From Seiridium cupressi (lineage: Eukaryota > Ascomycota > Sordariomycetes > Amphisphaeriales > Sporocadaceae): a DNA stretch of 64,000 nt. This document shows, piece after piece, positions 12,756-24,763 of this stretch. Each line of letters starts with the position of its first letter. The first letter of the stretch is position 1. The stretch lies in the NCBI GenBank assembly GCA_036674765.1, contig JARVKI010000011.1:1-64000 (forward strand), in the 5' to 3' direction. Both the position numbers and the translations under genes were made by a program. The notes under the pieces are model-generated. The model ran no database searches and was not told the origin of the DNA. It worked only from the letters and a program-made list of their open reading frames with translations.

Positions 12756-15700
12756 ATGGACGGCTCCCACTACCCCTCTAATGTCATAGGCACATCAGCA
12801 CCTAGCTATCATCCGTCGCCAGCAGCAATCTCGCCTCATCAGCTCCAGCAGAACGGCCACCTTCCACCGCATACTTTGCCCCCTCTGCAACCTCACAATC
12901 CCGCTATGCAATCCATTTATGGTAGCCATCCTCACACTCCTCGTACTCCAGGAACTTCAAACCCTCCCACGCCCACCAACAACATGAGCAGCTACCCTCC
13001 GCCGCCGCAGAACAACAACCGCGGCGGTTACCAGCAAATGATGCCAAACCCATATCCCCAACCTCACCAGGGTTACGGAACTTCGGCTTCTATGATGCCT
13101 CAGTCTTCCGTCGCTGCATCGCACCCGCAACCCATTGCGCCTGCGCCTGCCAGCCGCCCCCCGGTCTTGCGACCCATGCCTGCTGGCGGTGTCATGCCCC
13201 AGTCCGGTATGTCCTCACCCTACGGCCAGAGCCCTCTTATGCCGCACCAGCAGTCTATCCTGCAGGAAGCTGAGCAGCCAACCCACGTTGTCGGCTCCCA
13301 GGGACGCCGAGGTATCTTGCCCAGTGCACCTGGCAGGCCCGCTGCTCCCACCGGACCTGGATCCGCCAAGAGCACCGTGATCCCGCAGAAGGACGCCGAT
13401 GGCAAGTTTCCATGCCCACACTGCACCAAGACTTACCTTCATGCGAAGCATTTGAAGCGCCATCTTCTGCGCCGTAAGTATATGCCTACATAGATTCCTG
13501 AGGACGCATGCTGACATCAAGGCCACAGACACCGGTGATCGCCCTTACATGTGCGTTCTGTGCCGGGATACGTTTTCACGCAGTGACATCCTCAAGCGTC
13601 ACTTCCAGAAGTGCTCTATTCGACGAGGAAACCCCACCGGAGCGAGTCACTTGTCCCACCCTTCCGCTCACGTTAAGAAGCACCAGGCTGCCCAGGCCAA
13701 GGCTGCCGCCGAGGGTGAAATGGGCCAGATGAACGGCATCAACAACATGCAGGGTGATAATGTCGTCCATCCCTTTGGCATGGTTCCCATGGCCGATGGT
13801 CTAGGCAACATGAACAACGAGCAGAGCCAGTTGTCAAGGTCCAGTAGCATTAGCCGTATGGATGATAACCGCGACAGACGCAGCATGACCGGCGGCGGCT
13901 CCGTTTACGGCAGTGGTGACGTCCAGAATTCAATGGCTTCCAACATCAACCCTCAGTTGAATTATAGCATGCCCCAGAGTCAGAACGGGATGCAGCAAAT
14001 GTTTGCAGGATCAAACTCAAACCAAGGGAACCTTGATTGGTCCATGTTCCAGGCTGGTGCGCAAGAGTCCTACGCAACTTCGTTTCAACCTCCTAATCTT
14101 GGACAGACGCAGGTCGGAACGAAAACAGAACATCATAACCTAGATGCCGAGAGAGCCGCCGTGAACGATATCAACGACCGATCGCTTTTCTTTTCCAACT
14201 GGGAGACCACCTCGACGATAATTGATCCCTACCAACACATTTCGACCCAGATCCACGGCTTCTTCCACCCTCCTGGAACCGTCGTCACCTCTCAGACGGC
14301 TGGCATCACCAGTTTTTATTCGCCTGCCAACATCAAGGACTTCCTTGAAAAATATAGTCATTATCATTGTCATTTTTCTTTCTTACACATCCCGACTTTC
14401 CGCATCTTGGAAGCCTACACCGGCCTGCTTGCCAGCATGTGCTGCATCGGAGCCTGCTACTCGGATCACGTGTCACCCAATCAGGTCCGCGAGGTGATGA
14501 ATTTCTTGAAGATAGCCCTCGAGCGAGATTCCAATCTGTTTTCTGGTAGCGCTAATGGAGACTCAAGAGCTGCTAATGGAGTCCCCTCGGACGATGAGAA
14601 GAGGGCGTTGGAGAAGTTGCAGGCTCTCGTGCTCATGTCACAGTTGTTGGTATGGAACGGCACTCCTTTCCAGCGAGAAAGTGCCAGGCGGCTCTTTCCA
14701 CAGGTTGCCGACATCGCACGCAGGAGCGGCCTATTACAGGTTTCTTCATCGTCGCAGCTCTATAGCGTTCTTCACCAGCCAGACCTTGCACTGCAAAATA
14801 TCAACCCGGCCAACTTTGATTGGTTTTCGTGGGTTCGGCAGGAAGGTCGCATCCGACTCATGCACATGTTGTACCTGTCCGATGTTGCGTATGGGCTGTA
14901 CTTCAATTTGGAAGCTCAATTCGACAGCTCGGAGATTCAGATACCATTGCCTGCGGATGATGCAGCCTGGGAGGCTCTGAACCCGACCGAATGTGCAGAA
15001 GCACTCCATCTCTATGGATCCGAGGCTGCCAAGGCTAGAAATCCAGATGGATCCCAACGAAGCAAGCAGCCTGAACTTAGTCTTGCCATGCGCGCTCTTC
15101 TACATGAGTCCTACCAGATTCATCCCGGAAGCACCAACTTGTACGGAAAATTCATCATCATACACGCTCTACTTGCCCAGATTCGTCGCGCTCAGTTAGA
15201 AGGCACTTTGGCCAACATGAGTCGATCCGCAACCCCCCTCTCCCAAAACGACTGGATCTACAAGTCTGATACAGGCAACGGGTCCGTGAGTGCGAATCAG
15301 AGCGGAAGGGCTACTCCGGTGCCCGGTCAGTCGTGCCAACTATCTCCTCATGTGTACAAATTGTTCGGCGTAGCCCTGGATAAGTTCAAGCAAAACTGGG
15401 ATATGGATATGGCTATACAGTTCCCTCCTTCGGTACCCAATTCCAGGCGATATGGGTTCTCACGTGATGGCATTCACTTCTACTACCTGGCGAGGTGGCT
15501 GTTGAAGCAAACTGATGCCAACGATCTGCGGTTACCGGCGGATCATCGGTTTGCGCGGGTCATTCAGCTTCTCAAGAATGTAAAGACCTGGGTGTTGGAA
15601 GATGGTGCCAAGAGGGGTGAAGAACTTGGTTCTGTGGGGGATATCGACCACGCATTCGGAGTGATGGACCTGACTCTCAACATGGCAGACCTGTTCAAGC

Positions 15701-15756
15701 CTCTGCCTCAGGTCGTCAACTCTCCCCACATACAAGCCATCAAGACGGAATTCTGA
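12756..15756 (+). CDS. C2H2 zinc-finger transcription factor
   Basis: Two exons, 12756-13473 and 13529-15756, join to give 981 residues. The 55-nt intron has a GTAAGT donor, a CTGAC branch site and a CAG acceptor, and it splits the codon of His240. Residues 1-215 are Pro/Gln/Asn/His-rich and disordered, as in activation regions. Two adjacent fingers follow. The first is C220-x2-C223-x12-H236-x3-H240. The standard TGDRPY linker leads to the second, C248-x2-C251-x12-H264-x3-C268, which uses Cys as its last ligand. Residues of about 470-900 match the layout of the fungal-specific transcription-factor domain (for example FLEKYSHYHCHFSFLHIPTF and GACYSD). The protein should be a nuclear DNA-binding regulator. 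Its target genes are unknown and I give no symbol. Its long leader suggests post-transcriptional control, which is inference. Confidence 0.93.
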
Positions 15757-18331
15757 GCGTCGTGTTGTTTTCCATTGGTCAAAGCGGCATCTTCATTGCA
15801 TCGGCGGCGTTGTCTCTGTTTCTCGTTTTCGTTTCGTCTCATCAAAAGTTGCGATTCCCCTCGTTGCATTGGACGGCATGACGGTGGCGGCATTGTGATT
15901 TGCATTTTCCCGGGGTTGACTGTGGACGTTTAGACCGGCTTGGCTTTTTGTTTTTGTTCTTTCCTTTCTGCATTAGACCGAGTGAATAGATTAGGAGGGG
16001 ACAGAGGTATCCACAGACCTCTGGTGTGAGATGGTTACGACCTTACGACCAGGCCAATTTTACACTGTTAGAGACGACACACTCGGCATGCATCAATCAA
16101 GTCGAAAAATTGTATTTGGTGGATGGTTCGAGTTTGTGTGTTCTCTGGTTGCGACGTGGTCTATATCATAGTGCGAGTCCGAATGTACATGGATTGATCT
16201 AACATGGAGTACTGTGAATGTTTGCGTCTTGTTGCTTTGCTCACAATGTTACTATTGTCCGACTTGATTCGGCTTGCTGGTATTATGCGTTGCAAAACAG
16301 GTCGTACTTAAATATCGCCAGCCAGTCCTCCTCTCCCATAGAACTAAGGGGTCACGGTTCGATTTTTTTTGGTTTTGATAGGCTCCTCTATTGTGTTATT
16401 GGAGTGGGTTCTATTCGGGCTTCTTGTCATCTGGTTTCCTACTGCCCATCGATGGGTCTGGGGCCCAGCAAATGTTGAGGGTGAGTCGCGGAGGACATCT
16501 TGACCTCCTAAGTCTAGTCAGTCAAGGTTGAAGGAAAGCACCTGTAATTGATGACGATATGAAGTGGTTGTCTAGGAAGAAATAAAGCCCGCAAAAAGAT
16601 GTAGAACACGATATGCTCATTTGGCTCGAGGGGAGATAGCCAGATGACATGTTATTGTTTCCGAGCTGGGGAAGGGTCTCCGATCTGCAGTCATCCAGTA
16701 CTAAGAGATGTGAGACCGTAAGAAACTCAGGTAAATGATGGCGGGAAAACTGGATATTTCAAGAAAATAGCTTGGCCAAATGAGATTATACAAGCGAGAC
16801 GTCCATCCATCACGCTATCCTTGGATCGTAGCTTGACGTAGGAATAACCGGCTTAGTAACACATCTGTTTTCGTATGGACCGAGCACTTTCTGTTATTCC
16901 AAGAAGACTCGGACGGCTGTTGAATATACTGAACAGTGGTTTCTCCTGAAACACTCTGACATCTGGTAGGAGGCATGTGAGCCGCAATTTGTTGTTGACC
17001 AGGCCACGATATCTCTCAACCCCTAGGCGAGCCATGGTTAGTCATCCTTGCATGATCTCGTAGCTAGGCGGTCTGAAGTCATGCGGCGAGGTTCAATAGC
17101 GAGATGCAGCTTCGCTAATGCCAGACGGGTGGGATTTTACTTTACGTGTTGCTTGCATCGATCATCCCTGGCGAACCTTGCACCGGTTAAAAAGGGGGAG
17201 GGGGGAAGCGCTCAGCATTCTTCAGTGCAGTATTTGAGATGAGATCGGGTCGTACGGATACCACGTGTGCATACCTCGTGGGCGTTTGTGCTGAGTTCCA
17301 TGTCACCTTTCAGCCATGCATGCGGGATGGCCTAATATGTGCTGGTCAGATCAGAGGGACAAGCTGATAGTCATGCCATTCTTCCTCACCCGTTTAAGGG
17401 ACTTTACTAGAATAGGGTCGAATATGCGACAGCTCTTCCCCGGCATGTCAATATTAAGATGACGACCATACTGTCCCCTCTTTTGGAGCGAGCTAAATAG
17501 TTATCACTTGTAGATGGCAGCCGAGCTTCGACTTTCGTGTCCAATATTCGATCAAGATTCTGGATCAATGTGATATGCCACACAATAGGAATCCCGCTGG
17601 AGGTGCTGGAGGAGAAACCAAGATGCAATTTTGGAATCTCCTTCATCTCACAATGTCAAGCCATACCATTGCTGTAAACCGGACCGAGAAGGGCATTGGA
17701 GTGCTTGCATCTTGGGTTGCATTACCAACTAGAACTCGTGAAACGAAAGCCACCCGTGGTTGAAAGTTATGCAGAGCGAGCACACAGATACTTACTACAG
17801 CCGAGATGAGTATTGTGTACTCATCGAACTTGGATCTGCGATCTCGGATCCTGGCTGATATGAACTGTCAACATTGGTCACTAACTCATCTACCTCGGGT
17901 ATCAGTTATGCTTGGGCGTTCGCTACACTATCTTCATCTACCGGACCATGTACTTTCTTATATACGCCACGAGCTGCAGCACAGACCTGATGCAGGTAGG
18001 GTAGGCGGAATTGCGCCCTTGCGATTGGTTCCAAAGCACACCAAGTGATTCATCACAACCGGGCTGCAGCGAATCTGACACATGTTCTGATGGTCAAGAC
18101 TTGATATATTGCTTTTTGTGTAGACCTAATGCAGGAAAGTCGACAGGATGGGTGAGGGGAAAAAACAGGTGCTGGCAATTATGACGGCCCTATCGGAGTG
18201 AGAGGAGCATTGGGCGAGGCCACATGATGGGAGGAGTAAGATGTGTCGTAAGGGGGCATGGTCTTTATACACCGCTTTCCGGACTGGGTGTAGAACTATT
18301 GGCTGATCGTAATTGGCTGGGTTGCACCAGC
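15757..18331. other. Intergenic, 3' region of the C2H2 gene
   Basis: The first few hundred bases are probably the 3' untranslated region of the C2H2 gene. The rest has only short, unbiased open frames. A minus-strand frame at 17407-17646 starts with ATG but has no bias and no family. No gene is supported. Confidence 0.55.
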
Positions 18332-18614
18332 TCACCGATCTTTGGAGCCCTTGTCCACCGCGATGATGCGCGGTGCCAGTTGACTCAGAGCAGCCTTGTC
18401 CTCCTCGGTAGCTTTGAGGCCGTACTTCTCCTCGGCGCGGTCGGACAGCTGCAGGCCGATGAAGCCCCAGGCGAGAATGCCGACGCCCACACCGAGGCGG
18501 GTGCGAGGGGACAGATTCCGAAAGGACCTGGCGCAGTTTTAGCGGTCGTGAAACATGCATGTGTAAGACATTCTAGAAAGGGGGCAGAAGCAAGACTCAC
18601 TGGAGCAACGACAT
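18332..18614 (-). CDS. 69-residue single-pass membrane protein
   Basis: Spliced gene: exon 1 is only 14 nt (18614-18601, MSLLQ), the intron is 73 nt (18528-18600, donor GTGAGT, acceptor CAG) and exon 2 is 18527-18332. The product has 69 residues: a short basic N-terminus (FRNLSPRTRLG), one hydrophobic segment (VGVGILAWGFIGLQL) and a charged tail (DRAEEKYGLK...) ending KDR. The exon 2 codons are strongly G/C-ending. A basic N-terminus before a single membrane span would suit a mitochondrial inner-membrane protein, but that is inference. I do not recognise a named family. The gene is easily missed because its first exon is tiny and other frames here are longer. It faces the F-box-like gene divergently across 1.1 kb. 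Confidence 0.75.
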
Positions 18615-19761
18615 GGCCGAAGAGTAACGATTTGTTTGGAGTGGATGTGCGATGTGTCGGCACGTGGTTCGCGGCCACGGGCGAGGGAACGTGGGGATGG
18701 GAGGAGCCGATGTTCGACGCCCTTGCAGCTCTAGCAAGCTCTACAAGCTCTAGCCCGAGGGCATCCGGATTGTCGGTGTGACGGAGGGCTGCCAAACGTG
18801 GTTCAGGCGTAGGAGGGCTCTGTGCTAGACTGCGAGTGAACGTCTATCATGGCACCTAATCTCGAACGAGTCCCAACAGACGCATAGGGATGGGGATTGG
18901 GGTCTCGGTGGGTTTTTCTCGAAAGGCACTCTAATGTGAGGTCCCACACGGGCCAGTGCTTTGTTAATGGCGTGGCACGGGAGGAATGGCTTCCACTGAC
19001 GGGGGGTTCGCTGCCTGTGCTGCGCGCTAGTCCCTAGGGCAGCTTGGGTGCTCATGAGCGCTCCAGGGAAGCCAATGCAGGTACTAAGAGCCCGCCCGCT
19101 CACTGCCCAGCGCACTTTGCACTCGTCGCACCCTTGCCACGTCGAAAGGCGGGCTCCGTAATGTACATTGTATGCAGTTAGTATCCTTATCCCCCCCCGG
19201 GGCTGGGCTGGGGCCTGGCTGTCATCTGCAGATGCGCTGCACGGTATCAAGCTCTTACTGCTTGACCGCTCTCCCAATCTGCCTACGTATCCCCAACCTG
19301 CGGGCTGGCCTCGTTTCCCTCTGGGAAAGAAAAAGGTAAACCCTGCTGGCGTCCGGAGAGCATCCCCGTCGAGCAGACCAGCCTATGCATGTCTCACCCT
19401 CACCGATACTTGGCGCTGTCTTTTGGCTCTGTTTGTGCAGTCCGAGGCTTGTTGCAGAGGACATGCAGCCTTCGACCGCCGAGAGCTTAGTCGTCCAACA
19501 AAGTACATATCTACTCAGCCCGCCACTTTGCCTCCCACCTGCCTGAGCTGACCCGAACCTCCAGGTAAAACTCGACTAGTGAGGAGGTTGTTATTATATC
19601 CACGGAGGACTTGACGGATCTCATTCTTTTGGGAGCTTTCACTTCACTACTGGCTGCGTCGTCTGCCCTCGTTTAATCCCATTTCCCGCGGACAGGTTCC
19701 ACCGGGGAAGACCATCCCGCCCTTTTCGCCATCCCACGCCGCCCTCGGCCGAGACCACTTC
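18615..19761. promoter_or_regulatory. Divergent promoter region
   Basis: The 1.1-kb gap lies between the minus-strand 69-residue gene and the plus-strand F-box-like gene and should hold both promoters. It is C/G-rich, with a C8 run at about 19190. No individual site can be assigned safely. Confidence 0.45.
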
Positions 19762-21048
19762 ATGGACGGCTTACCAGTCGAGCTGTTGAGGCTCATCTTT
19801 GGCTACTGCGACCGGCCGTCCGTCAGGAATCTGCGTGAGGCCAACCGGACCCTGGCAACCATCGGATATGAGTACATGCTCTCGCCCAGGTTCACCGTGC
19901 TCGGCTACAGGAATGACATCGACCGCCTGCGCAACATCGCCCTGCACCCGCAGCTGCGGGCCACTATTGACTCCGTAGTCATTAACCTCTCTGATGTCGA
20001 CGATTATGATGCGAGGCACGCCGCTTGGTTACAACACTTTGTCCAATTACCGGAAGAACGTCAACTAACCCTGAGCAGTGCCTGGACTGAGTATCCCAAG
20101 ATCGCCGAGAACCGGAAGATGCTGAACCAGTTTCACACGAGGGCCGAAGACCTGCGCGAAGCTTTCGTGGGCCTGCCCAATCTGAAGGAGGTCATGGTGA
20201 CGTTTACGGAATGCCCCGTCGACAACGAAGTCCTGCGGGACGTCTATGGTGTGCCAAGCTGCCGGAGGATGGACCGCACCATGGGCTACAACAACCTCAA
20301 TACTATCATTGCGGCATTGCACGGGCTGCCGCTGTCGTCCCTGTCTATCGACTGGTTTCCTCTGGAGATCCTGAAGATTCCCAACAACCGAAGACATTGG
20401 TTTACGCACTCGCGCTCGTTGACTACTCTCACCCGCTTGGACTTGACTTTGGACCCTTCCGGCTTGCAGGGGCCGGCATCTGCGATGAAGGCTGTCAACG
20501 GGCTTGGCTATGTCTTGCAACAGCCCACACAGCTGCGTAATCTCAGATTGGCCTTCCACCCGTATTCAAGCCCCGATTCAAAGTTTGCGCTGTCGTTCCG
20601 GGAACTGCTTAACGGATTTGTTTACCCCGAGCTGACGGACCTGACTTTGGTGGGCATGTCTTGCGAGGAGGGAGATCTCAAGTATTTCATTGCACAGCAC
20701 CAGTCTACGCTGCGCCGCCTGCGTCTGGGCGGTCGCGGATTGGCAAAGCCCTACCAGGCCTCGCTCGGTGGCATGCACATACGCGAGGGCACTCTCAAGT
20801 CGCTCTTCGTGGGACTGCGCGCCAAACTTGCAGAGCTCGAGCGCTTGCATCTGGAGGGAATTTTCGAGTGTGAAGGCCAGTATGAGACATACAACTTTTA
20901 CCCGCTGACGAACGAGGACTGGGAGGAGGTGCCACGGCCTACGTGGGTTCACTCATCCCGTGAGACCATCAGCTGTCTCCCATTTGAGCAATTTCTTACC
21001 TCTGGGGGCCCTTACCCGGGCTATGCATTTGGACAACAGAACAATTGA
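19762..21048 (+). CDS. F-box-like / leucine-rich repeat protein
   Basis: A single exon of 428 residues starting at an ATG in the context CTTCATGG. The N-terminus, MDGLPVELLRLIFGYCDRPS, follows the F-box pattern (LPxELLxxIFxYxD), and the region to residue ~45 resembles the rest of that motif. The remainder has irregular leucine-rich segments (for example LSSLSIDWFPLEIL, LTRLDLTLD, LRNLRLAF, LTDLTLVG, LRRLRLGG, LERLHLEG) at intervals that fit diverged LRR units. F-box proteins usually link substrates to the SCF ubiquitin ligase through Skp1, with the LRR part binding the substrate. Fungal genomes carry many such genes of unknown target, and this one cannot be named. Codon use is strongly G/C-ending and no intron is needed. 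Confidence 0.8.
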   Translation: MDGLPVELLRLIFGYCDRPSVRNLREANRTLATIGYEYMLSPRFTVLGYRNDIDRLRNIALHPQLRATIDSVVINLSDVDDYDARHAAWLQHFVQLPEERQLTLSSAWTEYPKIAENRKMLNQFHTRAEDLREAFVGLPNLKEVMVTFTECPVDNEVLRDVYGVPSCRRMDRTMGYNNLNTIIAALHGLPLSSLSIDWFPLEILKIPNNRRHWFTHSRSLTTLTRLDLTLDPSGLQGPASAMKAVNGLGYVLQQPTQLRNLRLAFHPYSSPDSKFALSFRELLNGFVYPELTDLTLVGMSCEEGDLKYFIAQHQSTLRRLRLGGRGLAKPYQASLGGMHIREGTLKSLFVGLRAKLAELERLHLEGIFECEGQYETYNFYPLTNEDWEEVPRPTWVHSSRETISCLPFEQFLTSGGPYPGYAFGQQNN

Positions 21049-21577
21049 GAAGTATGATTGCAGCATATATCCATACCATATAAATTGCCGAGGCACACGC
21101 CGGGGAGAACGACTTGATTTGAGAATCTGGACAGCATTAGCGGCAAGGGATTACGGCGTTTGGTATATCTCCAAAACTCACGGTCATTGAAAAGGGAAAT
21201 GAAATTTGGGAGTTTATGATACTCACAAGAAACTATACGCGAAAAAGGGAACATATGTCATTGTGGTTGTACTTCCTTGGAAGATGTACTCTAGTGTGTT
21301 GTGGAGACTATAGACATGCATGTTGTGCAGTTGCGAAACTTGGTATCCTGTGGTCCGTGGGTGGCGAATTTCGTCACATAGCATAAACTCGATCACACAA
21401 ACAGGTTGCGGCTGAGATGGAATCCATGGTGACGATGCCGTGAGAACCACAGCATTTAAAGGCTGCAGACTGCTCAGAAACAACCGAATCTCCCACCTTC
21501 AACTCATTGATTATATCGGGCATACTACTTGTCATCATTCAACTTACAGCCACTAAACGTTGTACCCTGTACCAAAA
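21049..21577. other. Short intergenic, shared 3'/5' region
   Basis: This holds the 3' end of the F-box-like gene and the promoter of the next small gene on the same strand. No reading frame is supported. Confidence 0.5.
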
Positions 21578-22016
21578 ATGGAGGCTTGGCAATCGATTCT
21601 CGTGTCGCTGGTGATAGTCAGCATCCTCGTGGCCGGCAGTTTTGTTGCCTACGAGCAAGGCCTGTTTGATCCATTGATCGAGAAGGTTGGGTATGTTGCA
21701 CTTGTGCTAAATCTGGTTCATTTGGCCTGGCAGGCTGACTCTTTCTTTCCTTCATTGCAGTGTCCTGATGTTCAAAGCCAAGGCGGAAGCCGAAAAGGAG
21801 AAGTACCAGGCCCAGGGTCTGAAGGCTGGCGAGGATTTCGTCGACTGTAAGCTGCCCAAACCATCGGCCAAGTCCCCATGCCGTTTTCGTGCGCGGAATG
21901 CGTTGCTAATCAAGTGTCTTTTTCTGATTTGCACAGCCCAGCTCAAAGGCAACAAGCAAGCCGAGGATGTTATTTCGGGCAAGGGACTCGTTGGAGGTCT
22001 GAAGAAGGACTTGTAA
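21578..22016 (+). CDS. 92-residue conserved membrane protein
   Basis: Three exons, 21578-21690, 21761-21846 and 21937-22016, give 92 residues. Intron 1 (70 nt) has a GTATGT donor and a TTGCAG acceptor; intron 2 (90 nt) has GTAAGC and CACAG, with a GCTAATC branch-like site. Residues 6-27 form one transmembrane helix (ILVSLVIVSILVAGSFVAY). A short loop, EQGLFDPLIEKVG, follows, then a charged helix rich in Lys, Glu and Ala (FKAKAEAEKEKYQAQG), and the C-terminus is GGLKKDL. To my recollection proteins of this layout are widespread in Pezizomycotina but have no assigned role. The frame is kept across both junctions, which strongly supports the model. Likely a single-pass membrane protein; the compartment is not known. 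Confidence 0.8.
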
Positions 22017-24763
22017 CGGGACAAGAGCCTGGAGCATGGTGGACACCAAAAGGCTGGCACAGTCCCAGTTTCCTGATTTGACGAGTGGGAACGATTCCCC
22101 GCCCCCTATAACGATTTACTTGTAACGACTTATACGCTGCATGCGATATGTATACTATACACTACGGTTAATTGGAATGATCAATGTGAACAGTTTTACA
22201 TGTTGAAAACAGACACCAAGCGACCTTTCTTTTGCTACTTCTTCTGCTTGCGTGAAGTGCAGGCTTCACACCCCACTGTAAGGGGATTCTGAAATCTGCA
22301 GCGCGCCCACTTTTCGGATCTCAAATCGGATATTGCTGGAGGTTCCCATGTGCAGCCCTGGGTAGAGCGCTGATCCAGGGGTCCAGATTTTGCAGGGCCA
22401 CCCCCCACCGCGCCGTCGAGCTGGGTGCATCCGTAGCCTCCGCGGCCAACGCGTCATTGGCAGCGAGGTCCTGGGCTGCAGAGATTGCGAGTCAAGGGCC
22501 TCGTGGGCAATGGCTGGTTCGTCCACCAGATTCGTCGGCTTGCAGTAGGCCAAATGCCAGGCGGAAACTTTGCTTCTGAATTGATTGATTGGGAAGATAT
22601 ATCGAAAAAGCAAGAAGAACTGCGGGTGGTTCGCCCGGCCATGATTCAAACTCTATCACGTCTAAATGGGTTTTCATCAAACAGTAAGGTATCAATGATT
22701 TGATTGGCGTCAGGGGTCATCTTCGTGTCATAGTGTCTGTCGAACAACATGCCCAGCAAATGGATGCACCCAAGCCCAAGTCATTACATTGTATAGAAGC
22801 ACGAGGGCTATGAATTTTCTCTCTCTCTTCCTTGCGACGAAGAATTGCGGTCCGGAATCTTCTGGGTTCGTGTCGCCCCCAAGGATAGCCCGGTCTCAGC
22901 AAGAAACCTCAACGGCGAGGACGGGATCTAGAGCTGCCATATTACCTAACATTGACCTTGTGCGAGCCAGGGCGGGCGCAGCACCTCAAACGGGGATAGG
23001 AATGTCCCCTGGGGCGAAATACATGCGGGGGGAACAAAACAAAGATGCCTGTTGAATGGGGATGTTCATTTACAGTATGGTGAGACAAGCTCATATATGT
23101 AAGCACTTGGAAACCTTGATGTCGAGCAGACATTAGGTCTCGTTATAAAAAGAAGGCGCTCTGCGAGCCTCATCGGAGGGGGGCGCAGACGGCAGTCGGT
23201 GTCACGATTATATTAATACCCGAGCGACGTTCGTCCTGTCTCATGTTGTGGAAATCCTGGGTTCTCGGCCGTTCAACTGCAAATTGCCGGGATGAGACAT
23301 TCCTAGGACGACGGCCAGCCCCAGCCCAAAAATTCCTTTCCGTTTTCCCCAGTTCTGCTTGTCATGCTGCACGCTCGGCAGCGCTGCAAGTGCCCGTACG
23401 TTGTGCATCTGGCAGGAAGCGCGTCCAGGCTACGCGAACTACTGAAGCCCCGAGGGTGCGCTACCGATGCACGGCCATGAGCAAGGTAATGGATAGGCTG
23501 GTTAAGGTTCGGGATCGCCAAAGACCTGACCCAGCAGTCCATGTGAGATGAGAATTAGATTAGATCGCATTGCCCGAGGGACAAACCCATTTCGTGAGGC
23601 TCCATGGAAAAGAAAAGAAAAAAAGTCATTTCGAGCGACTCGACCGGCCAGTAGCTGGCTAGCTCGCCTGCTCACTCCATAAAGTGCGGAAAGAAACAAA
23701 AAGACTGCTACATTACCCACACATACACGTCGAACGGGGTGGAGAAAGGGCGAGTGAGAGCAGAGTTTCCTGACTCTCTCCATGGGGCATCCCAGATCCG
23801 AGAGGTGAAAATGCCCGTGTACGACCTGTACGACTCTGGGCGGTAGTCATAAAATCACATAGGCTTGACAGCCCTGCCGTTCGAGTCGTCTTTTAATAAG
23901 GGATTAATTGCCTCTCTTCCTGCCAATGGCACTTCCGCTGCTGTCGTCTCTCCTTGCTGCCACACTATACGTTGCTGGCGGCCCTCAGAAGCCCAAGCCC
24001 GTCGTTGCTCCTCTGCCGCGGCTACCAGCGTCTCTTGTCCTCTCTATCTGACACAGCTTCATCTCCAAAAAGCGTCCCATCGCCCGGCCGCCATCTCGCT
24101 CCAGAGCAGGCCGTCAGGAAGCGTGAACTCCTTTTGGCAACCGGCGCCCCTCCCCGCATCGCCCTTCGGCATACCTGATCATTGGCACGAACCTAACCTG
24201 GCATCCGAGGTTGCGCAGATTGTACCTTAAATCCAGCCCTCGTGCCTGGATTTAATCAACATCTTGGCTCTCCATTGGGTCTGGCCTGGAGGCTCCATCC
24301 AGTTCGCCATCACTAGCCCTGCCACCACCCCGACCGAGCCGACTGACTTGACTGCCCTTGCCTGGGCACACCTTCTTTGGCATTTGCACCACCTTGCTGC
24401 GGTCCAAGTGGGCTCTGCATGTGCTAACCTGCTGCGAAGCCAGCCACACTGCATTGCGTTTTGCGGCCCTGTGGTCGCATTGCAGCTGGGTGTGGATGCC
24501 GGTTGTTGGATCCCAAGTCAGGGCCAAAACGTCACTGTCCCAGGAATTCACTCTCCGCTTTTAATCATCCCCCTCCCTCCAATCTTGGAATCCCCATTCT
24601 CGTGTAAGCCACTCTCTCTGGCTTTGGCCCCAGAAAAGAGCTTTGCCATCCTGCCGACTGCCTCCGTCCCGAACCATCCCATTCCCATCCGTGGCCGGCC
24701 TCGACGAACAACCTGTATGAATGATTGAACGACTCCCCAGGTTGTAGACCTGCTCCTGCAATT
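22017..24763. other. Intergenic and SYLF-gene upstream region
   Basis: No gene is recognised in this 2.7 kb. Open frames of up to 154 codons between 23.8 and 24.7 kb are Pro/Ser/Leu-rich by-products of C-rich sequence leading to the SYLF gene. A CCCCAG-G acceptor-like site sits about 25 bases before its start codon, so the leader may contain an intron. A 10-bp inverted repeat at 24227-24255 is listed separately. Confidence 0.5.
24227..24255. other. Perfect 10-bp inverted repeat
   Basis: Arms TTAAATCCAG and CTGGATTTAA are separated by nine bases, about 510 bp upstream of the SYLF start codon. It could be a hairpin or a dimeric regulator site; neither is shown. Confidence 0.65.

Noticed and set aside
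17407..17646. 79-codon minus-strand frame starting with ATG
   Set aside because: No G/C-ending bias, no splice partners and no recognised family.
20065..20559. 164-codon minus-strand frame
   Set aside because: Antisense shadow inside the F-box-like gene.
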